A DNA stretch of 64,000 bases from Chlamydiales bacterium (lineage in GTDB: Bacteria > Chlamydiota > Chlamydiia > Chlamydiales > Simkaniaceae), in NCBI GenBank assembly GCA_024233395.1, contig JACKPR010000004.1:124001-188000 (forward strand). Reading direction: 5' to 3'. Both the position numbers and the translations under genes were made by a program. Positions 1 through 9,566 of the stretch are shown here, one piece after another. A model generated the notes under the pieces. That model was not told the DNA's origin and did not search any database. It saw only the letters and a program-made list of their open reading frames with translations. Numbering within the stretch: the stretch's first letter is position 1; each line of letters begins with the position of its first letter.

Positions 1-1
1 T

Positions 2-1837
2 ACCTATGTAGGCAGGCGCCTTGAATATGATTTCATTACAAAAACGGGTATTGTCTATGATGGGGTAACAGCGATAGATTTATGGTTTTTAGGAGGAGAA
101 AAAATTCGCCTAAATGCCGACCGAAGTTTTTATCTTTATAACGCCTTTGTTACAACATCTGAAAGTAAGAATGCAGACTGGAAAATTCATACGCGAGAAG
201 TAGAAATTACGAAAAAAAGCCTCCTCTCCGCAAAAAATGTAACGTTTCGCTTTTTTGAAACTCCCATCTTTTACCTCCCCTCTTTTAAAAGCAATCTAAA
301 GACTTTTGCAGAATCTCCCGTGAAATATCGAGTAGACTGGGATACAGGGCTTTGGCCAAAGGTAAGCATGCGTTATCGGGTCTATTCGTGGGAAAATCTT
401 GACCTCTATTTCCGATTGAATGTTCGTCCTTCAAAAGGTGTTGGAGGCGCGGTAGAAACCGATTATAAATCTTTCGATAAGAGGACAAAGTTCCGAACAC
501 GGAGCTATCTTGATCATGATGCCTTTTATCGTGATACCAATCCTGACAAAGCTAGAACCCATTACCGTCTACAAGGGCGCTATGAATCAAAGAGTGAGAA
601 TGAACAGGCTCAGTTTTATGCAACCTATGATTGGCTCAGCGATAAAAACATGCAGACAGATTTCGGAAGCGAGGATTTTGAGCTTAACACAGCAAAGCAA
701 ACAAAGATTGTCATAAGAAATTATCAAGATTGGATGATTTTTGGAGTGGATGGGAAATTCCGGATCAATGGATTTCAAGGGATGAAGCAAGAATTGCCTG
801 AATCATTTTGGGCTCCCAAACCTTTTGAATTAGGACAAAGTGGGATTATCTCTGAAAATCGAGCGAAAGTTGCCTACCTTGATTACGTCTCAGCAAAAGA
901 TATTAAACCCGATGTTCCAGATTTTAACGCAGCCCGCCTATCGACACATAACTCCTTATATCGCCCCTTCCATTCTCATGGAGTTTCACTCACTCCTATT
1001 GTTGGGATTAATGGTGTGTTTTATGGGGATAGTCAACGGGATCGTCCTGCTGCTCTTGGCGTTTTAACCTATGAGCTATTGGCTGATCTTACTTTGAAGC
1101 GAAATTATCAAAATTTTCGTCATGTCTTAAAACCCTATATCTATTATCAAGGCATCACCCATCCTACTATTTCTCCAAATACCCCATATATCTTTAGTAT
1201 TGATGATGGATTTAATCGACTAAATTTGATTCGCTCTGGGATCCGCAATCTCTTTTACTTTAAAAAGACTCCCCTCTTTGAGCCTAATATTATTGCGGAT
1301 CTTTATGCTTATAGCTTTTTAGGAGATGACACCTTTAAGAAAACAATTCCAAAAATTCAGGGAAATTTTATTTGGAATTTCCCTTCTTGGCGCTTCACAG
1401 GGCGCCTTGGCTGGAATATTGAAAAGCAAGTTCTTGATTATGCAAACCTTGGCCTTGCTTGGACAATCAACGAAAACTTTGCCTTTAAAACGGAGTTTCG
1501 TCACCGGAGTCGTTTTGATTGGCGCAAAGCAGATCCTGAAAATTTTATTATGGAAGTCACGCGGGATATTTCAGATCTCCTTCATTCTCCCCTTTCAGAT
1601 GGAAGAAATACCCTCTTAACCCGTCTTCAAATGAAACTTGCTCCTCAATGGATTGCTCGACTTGAATCCCATATCGGTTGGGGAAGAGGAGGAGAACCTA
1701 ACTATAATGAAGCTAAAGTAGAGCTGATTACAATGATCAGTACCAGCTGGCGCCTGCGTCTTATCTTTATGCACTCTCCTGCTCCCCATAAGAAAAATGA
1801 TCGCTTTACCTTTGGTCTTTCACTTGTCAAAAAGTGA
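2..1837 (+). CDS. lptD: LPS-assembly protein LptD (5' end outside window)
   Basis: C-terminal 611 residues of the outer-membrane LPS translocon LptD (OstA/Imp), which with LptE inserts LPS into the outer leaflet. The frame is open from base 2, so the start lies upstream; the internal GTG at 320 is not the start. What is seen: a jellyroll/barrel boundary region with the family-typical DWKIHTREVEI stretch and a FFETPIFYLP motif (about 215-295), followed by a long series of alternating aromatic beta strands ending near the stop. It overlaps the convergent gene on its right by 18 bases. Assignment rests on motif recognition; the plug and N-terminal periplasmic domain cannot be seen. Sure of the family, less of LptE dependence. 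Confidence 0.85.
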   Translation, partial: TYVGRRLEYDFITKTGIVYDGVTAIDLWFLGGEKIRLNADRSFYLYNAFVTTSESKNADWKIHTREVEITKKSLLSAKNVTFRFFETPIFYLPSFKSNLKTFAESPVKYRVDWDTGLWPKVSMRYRVYSWENLDLYFRLNVRPSKGVGGAVETDYKSFDKRTKFRTRSYLDHDAFYRDTNPDKARTHYRLQGRYESKSENEQAQFYATYDWLSDKNMQTDFGSEDFELNTAKQTKIVIRNYQDWMIFGVDGKFRINGFQGMKQELPESFWAPKPFELGQSGIISENRAKVAYLDYVSAKDIKPDVPDFNAARLSTHNSLYRPFHSHGVSLTPIVGINGVFYGDSQRDRPAALGVLTYELLADLTLKRNYQNFRHVLKPYIYYQGITHPTISPNTPYIFSIDDGFNRLNLIRSGIRNLFYFKKTPLFEPNIIADLYAYSFLGDDTFKKTIPKIQGNFIWNFPSWRFTGRLGWNIEKQVLDYANLGLAWTINENFAFKTEFRHRSRFDWRKADPENFIMEVTRDISDLLHSPLSDGRNTLLTRLQMKLAPQWIARLESHIGWGRGGEPNYNEAKVELITMISTSWRLRLIFMHSPAPHKKNDRFTFGLSLVKK

Positions 1838-2269
1838 GCGATACCGTTTTTCTAGATGGTGAATAAGCATTGCACTCACCCGCCAATTTTGAATTTTCTT
1901 TGTTTTTATAGGGTCTATTTGACGCTCTAAGTATTCAAATTCCCCATCTAAAAGGGCTAAACAATAGAGTCCATTTTCAAGATGGATATAACGGGTAGAA
2001 ACTTTCAGATCCAACCCCTCTTTTAAAAACCTCTGTAAAAGATAGGGAGACAAAATTTTTAAGGAAATCACAACAATTACGCAAAGCTTCCCTCCCCTTT
2101 CATAAAGCTCTTTTCCTTGATGTTCAATCATTCGCCCTACAAGACTGGTTGTCATACCGAAGATAAAAGAATCAAACATTTTAGGGTGGGGAAAAGCCTT
2201 AGCCTCACAGATGGAATATAAGGTGAGTGATCCCATCCCTTCCCAAGTTGATTTTAAGATGATTCCCAT
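1820..2269 (-). CDS. hypothetical protein, 149 aa
   Basis: Not recognised. A soluble-looking 149-residue protein with a hydrophobic stretch near residues 60-80 (LCVIVVISLKILSPYLL) and a basic C-terminus. It is the last gene of a leftward run that begins with tpiA, 21 bases after the preceding small membrane protein, so probably co-transcribed with it. Its 3' end overlaps the end of lptD by 18 bases on the opposite strand. No secretion signal is obvious. Real-gene status is supported by compact spacing and by lack of a better frame. Confidence 0.6.
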   Translation of the reverse strand: MGIILKSTWEGMGSLTLYSICEAKAFPHPKMFDSFIFGMTTSLVGRMIEHQGKELYERGGKLCVIVVISLKILSPYLLQRFLKEGLDLKVSTRYIHLENGLYCLALLDGEFEYLERQIDPIKTKKIQNWRVSAMLIHHLEKRYRSLFDK

Positions 2270-2290
2270 GAATCTACCTCACATTGATAA

Positions 2291-2674
2291 TCACCAAAGT
2301 TTATAGGGAGAAAAAAATGGAATCAGTGTTTTACTTCCCAAAATAGCTGCCCCAGCCATTTTTTCAGTCATCTCGCTAGGGATTGAAAATCGATATTCCA
2401 TCACAAGAATACGTTCCAAAACTATTCCAGAAATCACTGCCAACATGAAACTGCTAATCGATAGTGCGCGGAGAAACCAACTACGCTCCTCCTCAATTGT
2501 TTCTTGCAGCTGACAAGAACGATGAGAAATAATCACTGCAGTGGTTGCCCATAAAGCACCCAAAAAAGCCCCACTATAACCATTCGCTGTGGGATCAAGA
2601 AATGCGTGCCACCGTTGTCCAATGATTCCTCCGATTGCTATTGGAGGAATCAGTGTTGCACTAGCCATGCTCAA
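2291..2674 (-). CDS. small predicted membrane protein, 127 aa
   Basis: Unrecognised protein with about three hydrophobic segments: residues 5-20 (glycine/isoleucine rich), about 33-50 and about 70-90. It sits 6 bases downstream of another small three-helix membrane protein and 21 bases upstream of the next gene, in the leftward tpiA-secG-def run. The neighbouring 133-residue protein has a comparable hydrophobic layout, so the two could be a pair acting together or distant paralogues; that is inference. Chlamydiae encode many such small membrane proteins, some of them inclusion-membrane proteins. Confidence 0.6.
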   Translation of the reverse strand: MSMASATLIPPIAIGGIIGQRWHAFLDPTANGYSGAFLGALWATTAVIISHRSCQLQETIEEERSWFLRALSISSFMLAVISGIVLERILVMEYRFSIPSEMTEKMAGAAILGSKTLIPFFSPYKLW

Positions 2675-2680
2675 CCTCTT

Positions 2681-3082
2681 CTACATTCTAAGAAAATAGA
2701 AGTTGAGTCCTTCTCCAAATAGAGCTAGGTACTGGAAGCGATCATGAACGCTTACATTAAAGTGATTTTTTGCAAACTGCGCGACAGGAGGAACGGAAAA
2801 GTAAAAAACAGTAAGAGCCCCCACATTAATTGCTAATTTAGACCAGACACTTTTTTGAGGGAGTTGATTATTCACATGTCCAGCAAAAACTGTCACCCCA
2901 AAGGTAACAACTCCTCTCACCAATCCATATTTTGCAGCATCCATAAAAGAGGGTGCAGCCTTTCCGGTAATCTTCTGAGCAAGACCAATATAATTCATAC
3001 CAACAGCACCCACTCCCATAACTAGAGCTGTTGATGCTGCAGTAATAACGCTGTTAGAAATGATATTCTGAGTAGATGCCAT
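2681..3082 (-). CDS. small predicted membrane protein, 133 aa
   Basis: Unrecognised, about three hydrophobic segments (around residues 9-32, 44-62 and 78-100 counted from the chosen start). I chose the ATG at 3082 because AAGGAGG lies 5 bases before it; a longer frame starting at 3121 would add 13 residues that have no ribosome site and include that Shine-Dalgarno sequence. It follows def by 58 bases and precedes another small membrane protein by 6, so it belongs to the leftward operon. Function unknown. Confidence 0.6.
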   Translation of the reverse strand: MASTQNIISNSVITAASTALVMGVGAVGMNYIGLAQKITGKAAPSFMDAAKYGLVRGVVTFGVTVFAGHVNNQLPQKSVWSKLAINVGALTVFYFSVPPVAQFAKNHFNVSVHDRFQYLALFGEGLNFYFLRM

Positions 3083-3140
3083 TTTCGCCTCCTTGGATTG
3101 TTGAGGACGAAAATCTAGCAAATAAAGATTTTATTGACTA

Positions 3141-3668
3141 CTAATTATATTTTTTCTTGAGAGCACGAAGAGCAGGTTCAATTTTTTTTCGCCTTCTAGG
3201 ATCAATCCGATCAATATAGAGAACTCCATTGATGTGATCGTTCTCGTGCATGATATTACGGGCACGCCACCCTGTTGCGACTTCAGTAAAGGTATTTCCT
3301 TCTAAATCCATCGCTTCAACATGAATTTCCCAGGGACGTGTAACCTCTTCATAAATTCCAGGAATCGATAAACATCCCTCACCATGGGTATCCATCCTTT
3401 CGCTTGGTTTCGATAAAATCGGGTTGATATAGATTTTTGGAGGACAAAGAATGGGCCATCCTTCAGAGTCTGCACCATTATCATAACGGGAAACAAACAT
3501 TCTGACAAAATAGCCAATTTGGGGAGCAGCAAGACCTGCACCATCTTTTTCAAGAACTGTTTCGATTAAATCTTGAGCTATTTGCCTAATTTCATCATTG
3601 ATTTCCTTGACTTCAACGCATTTTTTCCGAAGACCGGGGTTCCCATAGTAGAGAAGATCTTTAATCAT
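3141..3668 (-). CDS. def: peptide deformylase
   Basis: Removes the N-formyl group from nascent proteins; a metalloenzyme of the cytosol. All three family motifs are visible: GAGLAAPQIG (about residues 43-52), EGCLSIPG (about 97-104, with the metal-binding Cys) and HENDHINGVL (about 141-150), the HEXXH zinc/iron site. Length 175 is normal. The Shine-Dalgarno AGGAGGT sits 7 bases before the ATG and lies inside the last codons of secG, from which def is separated by only 3 bases, so translation of the two is probably coupled. Confidence 0.95.
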   Translation of the reverse strand: MIKDLLYYGNPGLRKKCVEVKEINDEIRQIAQDLIETVLEKDGAGLAAPQIGYFVRMFVSRYDNGADSEGWPILCPPKIYINPILSKPSERMDTHGEGCLSIPGIYEEVTRPWEIHVEAMDLEGNTFTEVATGWRARNIMHENDHINGVLYIDRIDPRRRKKIEPALRALKKKYN

Positions 3669-3671
3669 TCT

Positions 3672-3962
3672 CTAACCTCCTGAAACCTCTTCAATATTGA
3701 CATTGAGCTGAGGCTTGGAACGTCCCATTGCTGAAGTCCAAAGAGAAAGAATCAAACAGGTAATCAAAAAGATTCCAGCTAAGTAAGCTGTAAACCTTTT
3801 TAAGACTGAGGCCGTTGACGTTCCAAAAAGAGAATCTCCACTATCCCCTCCAAATGAGGCGCCTAGTCCTAAACTTTTACTCTCTTGAATGAGAATAACA
3901 AAGCAAAGAAGCGCACAGAGCGCCACAAACAAAAATAAAATGATATAAAACAATGCGGTCAT
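3672..3962 (-). CDS. secG: protein-export membrane protein SecG
   Basis: Small subunit of the SecYEG translocase. 96 residues with two transmembrane helices (about 3-25 and 53-76) joined by the typical cytoplasmic loop rich in Gly/Ser (SLGLGASFGGDSGDSLFG), which is the SecG signature. It lies 21 bases downstream of the restored tpiA end and 3 bases upstream of def, in one leftward operon. tpiA-secG linkage is common across bacteria. No anomalies. Confidence 0.9.
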   Translation of the reverse strand: MTALFYIILFLFVALCALLCFVILIQESKSLGLGASFGGDSGDSLFGTSTASVLKRFTAYLAGIFLITCLILSLWTSAMGRSKPQLNVNIEEVSGG

Positions 3963-3983
3963 GAACCTATCTCACTATTTAAT

Positions 3984-4738
<755 letters not shown>

Positions 4739-4791
4739 AAACCCCTTTTAACAGTTTCGGATGAGGATAACATAATTATTAGAAATATTCA

Positions 4792-4957
4792 ACTCGACTT
4801 TGTATATTTTTAGGCGAGCAGATCCGTGGAAACACGTGGCAATTTATTTATTTTTTCCCGAAATGCATAGACGAAGGCGCTATTCATGAGGAAAAAAATA
4901 AATTAAAGTGCCTGTGCTTCTCTTGGAGATGCCACCAAAAAATGTACAAAGCCGAGT
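4792..4957. repeat. 166-bp imperfect inverted repeat (MITE-like)
   Basis: Fills most of the gap between the divergent tpiA and xseA. The outer ends ACTCGACTTTGTATATTTTT and, inverted, ACTCGGCTTTGTACATTTTT match with few differences. Similarity continues inward for about 70 bases per arm at lower identity, with a centre near 4870-4890. It could fold into one long hairpin in RNA. No coding frame inside. Most like a decayed miniature inverted-repeat element; a regulatory hairpin for the divergent promoters is the alternative. Confidence 0.6.
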
Positions 4958-4999
4958 AACGCTTGAAAATTCCTGAGAGATGCTCTAGACTGATCTGAT

Positions 5000-6337
5000 A
5001 TGAAAATTTTGACCGTCACCGAACTTACCCTCTCTATAAAAAAAGAGCTTGAACCCCGTTTTAATCACCTTCAAGTTGAAGGAGAAGTCACCAATATTCG
5101 TGCTCAATCTTCGGGACATTATTATTTTAGTTTGAAAGATCAAGGAGCTCAAATTTCTGCTGTTCTTTTTAAGGGAAATGCTCGGAATGTTTCACGCCTT
5201 CCTAAAGCAGGCGACCGTGTGATTATTAAGGGAGAACTTAGCCTCTATGCACCTCGAGGAAGTTACCAGATCATTGTCAGAGAACTTGAACATGCAGGAA
5301 TCGGGGACCTTTTGGTCAAACTTCATCAACTTAAAGAAGAACTTAAAAAAAGAGGATGGCTCTCTCCAGACCACAAAAAACCCCTTCCAAAATATCCTAA
5401 ATGTATCGGAGTTGTTACAAGTCCTACAGGTTCAGTCATCCAAGATATTATTCACGTCCTTAAACGTCGTTTTCCTCATTTTCACCTTATTTTAAATCCT
5501 GTCCGCGTTCAAGGGAGTGAGGCAGCTCCCGAAATTGCTCGTGCTATTCAGGAGTTTAATCTAAAGCAGAACGTTGATGTGATCATTGTTGGTAGAGGGG
5601 GTGGAAGTTTAGAAGATCTTTGGCCTTTTAACGAAGAATGTGTTGCAAAGGCTATTTTTGACTCAACAATCCCCATTATTTCAGCTGTGGGGCATGAAAC
5701 AGATGTCACCTTAGCAGATCATGTTGCTGATGTTAGGGCTCCTACTCCTTCGGCTGCAGCAGAAATTTCTGTAAAAGAAATGTCCATGCAATTAGATTTC
5801 CTTAAACGCTCAGAAAGACAAATCGATCATCTCGTAAAACAAAAACTCCATCATTTAAAATCTCTCGTGGGTGGGATAGGACGCCATCCTTTTCTAGCTT
5901 CTCCCTATGCTATTCTTTCGGAGCATTATCAACGGATGGATGATTTTTCATCGCATCTTGACACCGCCATCAGGCATAAAATGAGTCGACAGGAACTCGG
6001 ATTGATCGCTCTTAAACGAGAACTTCAAAGCTCTCTTCCTTCTACTCAGATCACTCATCTTAGGGAAAAACTTTCTTCTATAAAATCTGGGATTAAAACA
6101 GCTTATAGATATTTAATTGAGCAAAAAAAGCGGAACTTAAAACAGCTTGCTGAAATGCTAGGAGCTGTAAATCCTGAAGCTATCCTAAAAAAAGGTTACT
6201 GCATCCCCTTTAAGGAAAACACGAATTCGGTTATGCTGTCATCATCAACCGTTGAAGTTGGAATGGGGATTTCCCTCCGCTTTCACGATGGAATGGTCAA
6301 AACACGCGCTCTGGAGGTTAAGCCTAATAATGAATGA
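5000..6337 (+). CDS. xseA: exodeoxyribonuclease VII large subunit
   Basis: Catalytic subunit of exonuclease VII, which degrades single-stranded DNA to oligonucleotides in repair. N-terminal OB-fold about residues 1-100 (GHYYFSLKDQGAQISAVLF), then the nuclease domain with VTSPTGSVIQDI, VGRGGGSLEDLWPFN and SAVGHETDVTLADHVADVRAPTPSAAAE, all hallmarks of XseA, followed by a long helical coiled region and a C-terminal segment. 445 residues, normal. No clear Shine-Dalgarno before the ATG. Its last codons overlap the start of xseB, so the two subunits are translationally coupled. Confidence 0.95.
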   Translation: MKILTVTELTLSIKKELEPRFNHLQVEGEVTNIRAQSSGHYYFSLKDQGAQISAVLFKGNARNVSRLPKAGDRVIIKGELSLYAPRGSYQIIVRELEHAGIGDLLVKLHQLKEELKKRGWLSPDHKKPLPKYPKCIGVVTSPTGSVIQDIIHVLKRRFPHFHLILNPVRVQGSEAAPEIARAIQEFNLKQNVDVIIVGRGGGSLEDLWPFNEECVAKAIFDSTIPIISAVGHETDVTLADHVADVRAPTPSAAAEISVKEMSMQLDFLKRSERQIDHLVKQKLHHLKSLVGGIGRHPFLASPYAILSEHYQRMDDFSSHLDTAIRHKMSRQELGLIALKRELQSSLPSTQITHLREKLSSIKSGIKTAYRYLIEQKKRNLKQLAEMLGAVNPEAILKKGYCIPFKENTNSVMLSSSTVEVGMGISLRFHDGMVKTRALEVKPNNE

Positions 6338-6605
6338 TGAAAGTGCAAACTTCTCCTTTGAAACGTCCTATGAGAAACTTGAGAAAATCCTTGCAGAACT
6401 TAATAGTGGAGAAACCTCTCTTGAAAAATCCCTTGAACTTTATGAAGAAGCAAATAAACTCATCACTCTCTGCTCTTCTAAATTAAACAAAGCTGAGCAA
6501 AAAATTGAAATGCTCATAAAAACGAGAGAAGGGACTCTCCAAACGACTCCTTTTACTCCTGAATCTGAAAAGGTCCTTGATCCCGCTAATGACAACTATT
6601 CTTGA
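6330..6605 (+). CDS. xseB: exodeoxyribonuclease VII small subunit
   Basis: Small helical partner that binds the coiled region of XseA. 91 residues with the family core FETSYEKLEKILAELNSGE and SLEKSLELYEEANKL. The frame is open upstream to 6252, but I chose the ATG at 6330: GGAGG lies at 6313-6317 and the family begins about here. The gene overlaps xseA by 8 bases and the start of dxs by 17, a tightly coupled run. The C-terminal 25 residues are more polar than usual and may be dispensable. Confidence 0.9.
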   Translation: MNDESANFSFETSYEKLEKILAELNSGETSLEKSLELYEEANKLITLCSSKLNKAEQKIEMLIKTREGTLQTTPFTPESEKVLDPANDNYS

Positions 6606-8477
6606 TACACTCACCCATCCTCAAGAGTTGAAAAAACTTTCTCCTGAAAAACTGAAAGTTTTAGCTCAAGAAATTCGAGTTCGTATTATGGATGTACTCT
6701 CTGAAACTGGAGGTCATCTCTCTTCTAACCTGGGAATCGTAGAACTAACCATTGCCCTCCACCATGTTTTAACTCTCCCCAAGATAAGTTTATTTTTGAT
6801 GTGGGGCACCAATCATATGTTCACAAACTTTTGACAGGAAGAAACCCCCGCTTTCCTACCATTAGACAAACAGATGGCCTTTCGGGGTTTATCTATCCTC
6901 CAGAATCGCCTCATGATCACTTTTATACAGGGCACGCTGGAAATGCACTTTCTCTTGCTTTAGGCGTTGCAAAAAATCGGGACCTGAGAGGAAAAGATGA
7001 CCTTGTTATTCCTATCTTAGGAGATGCAGCACTGACTTGTGGTCTTACTTTAGAAGCGATGAATAATATTCCAAGAAAGACAAAAAAGTTCCTGGTCGTT
7101 CTAAATGATAATGCGATGTCCATTTCTAAAAATGTTGGTGCTATCACCAACATCTTAAGTCGCTTTTTCAATAGCCCTACAGCGAATAACATCTATGAAG
7201 AACTGACTGAAATTGTATCAAGAATCCCTGGTTATGGTGAGCTCCTTGCTAAGCAAGGAAACAAGATGAAAGAATCGATGAAAAACTTAATTAGCACCGC
7301 TCCCTTTTTTGAACAATTTGGTCTTTCCTATGTGGGCCCAATTGATGGACACGATATTAAAAAACTGATCGATACCTTTGAAGCCTTAAAAAACATCGAA
7401 CACCCTACCCTTGTCCACGTCTTAACGGTTAAGGGCCAGGGAATGAAAAATGCTATTAACAATCCGACTCCTTATCATGGAGCTAAGCCTTTTAATCGGA
7501 TCACGGGCGAGTTTTATCCCCCTAAATCAAGTAAAACCTCTTTTCCAAAAGTTTTTGGAGCCCATATTTTAAAAATGGCAGAAGAAGATCCCAGCATTGT
7601 AGCGATTACTCCCGCAATGCCTGTCGGATCTCATCTCGATACCTTTATGAAACGGATGCCTCACCGCTGCATTGATGTTGGGATTGCTGAGGGACATAGC
7701 TTAACTTATGCAGGAGGAATGGGGCACGGAGGAAAGCTTAAGGTTGTTGCTTGTGTTTATTCTTCTTTTCTTCAACGAGCTTTTGATAATATTTACCACG
7801 ATATTTGTATCCAAAACTCTCCCGTAGTGATTGCGGTTGACCGAGCAGGTCTTGCTACTGGGGATGGAGTCACAGCTCAGGGAATTTATGACATTGCTTA
7901 TTTAAATGCGATGCCAGGAATGATCATAGCCCAACCTCGCAACGGAAGGCTTCTTAAAGAATTGATGGAAAGTGCTTTTGATTGGCAAAAGCCTACAGCC
8001 ATTCGATATCCTAATCTTTCAACAGAAGAAAATGAAGACCTTCTTCAAAAAAGAGAACTCGGAAAAGGTGAAGTATTAGCAGAAGGGAAAGACGTTGTTA
8101 TTATTTCATTAGGACATATGGATCAAATCGCTCTTAAAGCTAGGGATCTTCTTCAAGAAAATGGAATTCTAGCAACAGTTATTGATCCTATTTTCCTCAA
8201 GCCTCTCGATAAAGAGCTCCTAAAGAAACACTTTAAAAAAGCTCAAATGGTGGTCACACTTGAAGAACATGCCTTGAATGGTGGTCTAGGATCTATCGTC
8301 AACACTTTCATTCTACAAGAAAATTTTACCCACCTTCATGTAAAAAACCTTGGGCTTCCAGATACCCTAATTGAACATGGAAGTCACAAAGATCTTTTAG
8401 AAAAGTATGGACTGACTCCTGAAAAAGTAGTAGAAGAGGTTTCTAGAAAGATTAAAACCCCGCTGACCATTTCATGA
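6589..8477 (+). CDS. dxs: 1-deoxy-D-xylulose-5-phosphate synthase, single-base frameshift
   Basis: Condenses pyruvate and glyceraldehyde 3-phosphate in the first step of the non-mevalonate isoprenoid pathway, using thiamine diphosphate. The first frame gives [20 protein letters not shown] and runs off at 6834; the second picks up exactly where the family expects [14 protein letters not shown] and continues with [39 protein letters not shown] and the C-terminal transketolase domain. One C missing in the run at 6777-6780 restores [12 protein letters not shown] and a 629-residue protein, the usual length. A GDG-type cofactor motif reads GDAA here, worth noting. Start ATG at 6589 lies inside the end of xseB. 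Confidence 0.9.
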
Positions 8478-9313
8478 AAATTGCTCTATTTCCAAAAATT
8501 GAAGAAGAAGGATCCAAAAAACTTGCGATCCAAGTGATTGAGTTTCTTTCGAAGAATAACGTATCTGTTGTTGTTGAAGATGATAAAGCAAAAGCTCTTG
8601 AGATGCCTTCATTTTCTTCCGTTGATCCCCAATCAATAGATATCTTAATCACGATGGGAGGAGATGGTTCTATTCTTAGAGTCGCCCATCAATGTTCAGA
8701 GTTAAATGCTGCGATCCTAGGCATTAATTTGGGTCACCTAGGGTTTATGGCCGATGTACAAATTTCAGAAATTATTCCTGGCCTTGAAGATCTTTTAAAT
8801 GGACGCTATACCATTCAAGAGCGGATCATCATCGATGGAATATCCAACAGAAACGAGTCCTTTTTTGCCATTAATGATTGTGTCCTTCATCGCGCAAGAA
8901 ATCCTAGTCTTGTTGAAATAGCGATCTATGTTGATGACCTTCTTCTTAACAACTTTCAAGCCGATGGAGTTATTCTTGCAACCCCCACAGGATCGACCGC
9001 CTATTCTTTAGCTGCAGGAGGCCCTATTTTAAGCCCTGGAATCGAAGCATTTGTTCTTACCCCCATTTGTCCCCATACAATTTCCTATCGACCAATCGTT
9101 ATTCCTCCCCATCAGGATATACGCATAGAATATGTCAGCAAACACCAGCCGGTAGAATTTGTAACAGATGGTCTCCATCATTTTGAAATGTCTTCCGGAG
9201 ATCACGTTATTCTTAAAAAAAGTTCCCGAACTTTCAAACTAATCAATCTAAATCGCATTGATTATTTCTCTACCCTAAGACATAAATTAGGGTGGTCAGG
9301 AAAACTAAGATAG
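8474..9313 (+). CDS. nadK: NAD kinase
   Basis: Phosphorylates NAD to NADP. 279 residues with GGDGSILR (about 56-63, catalytic Asp), [18 protein letters not shown], and the strongly conserved [18 protein letters not shown] (about 172-189), then a C-terminal beta domain. The ATG overlaps the dxs stop as ATGA, so it is the last gene of the xseA-xseB-dxs-nadK operon. A terminator-like hairpin follows within the downstream repeat. Confidence 0.95.
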   Translation: MKIALFPKIEEEGSKKLAIQVIEFLSKNNVSVVVEDDKAKALEMPSFSSVDPQSIDILITMGGDGSILRVAHQCSELNAAILGINLGHLGFMADVQISEIIPGLEDLLNGRYTIQERIIIDGISNRNESFFAINDCVLHRARNPSLVEIAIYVDDLLLNNFQADGVILATPTGSTAYSLAAGGPILSPGIEAFVLTPICPHTISYRPIVIPPHQDIRIEYVSKHQPVEFVTDGLHHFEMSSGDHVILKKSSRTFKLINLNRIDYFSTLRHKLGWSGKLR

Positions 9314-9470
9314 TGTCGCCCGCGAGTTACTCATTCCTTAAGCAACTCTTATGGAAAATTTCATCGTTGCCCTACTTCAAAAGCCCAACTTGGGCTTTTT
9401 CCATCGGGCGCCTTGAACTTTCCTCATAGGAGTCACTTTTTGAATGACCATCTCGCAGGCGACACTATCT
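9308..9470. repeat. 163-bp inverted repeat with 19-bp near-identical ends
   Basis: Ends AGATAGTGTCGCCCGCGAG (9308-9326) and, inverted, AGATAGTGTCGCCTGCGAG (9452-9470) differ at one base. Inside are a second short inverted pair (CATTC/GAATG) and a central hairpin. The same end sequence AGATAGTGTCGCCTGC recurs at 38668. No coding frame. It looks like a miniature mobile element inserted after nadK that now also supplies its terminator. Confidence 0.65.
9379..9400 (+). terminator. rho-independent terminator after nadK
   Basis: AAAAGCCCAA, one-base loop, TTGGGCTTTTT: a perfect short stem flanked by A and T runs, 66 bases after the nadK stop, at the centre of the inverted-repeat element. The outer GCCC/GGGC pair extends the structure. 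It could work on both strands. Confidence 0.6.
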
Positions 9471-9496
9471 AGATAATTAATTTATAAATTATTTTA

Positions 9497-9525
9497 TTGC
9501 ATTAAGTATTCAACTCCCTTATAGC
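9497..9525 (+). promoter_or_regulatory. putative sigma70 promoter for the porin array
   Basis: TTGCAT at 9497-9502, a 17-base spacer, then TATAGC at 9520-9525, leaving a leader of about 35 bases before the first porin ATG. Inferred from consensus match only. Confidence 0.4.
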
Positions 9526-9566
9526 AAAAAAAAGAGCTATTAATCACCGATTGGGAGTTAAAATAA

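Noticed and set aside
6252..6329. 26-residue N-terminal extension of xseB
   Set aside because: It lies within xseA and is out of family; the ATG at 6330 has a good Shine-Dalgarno.
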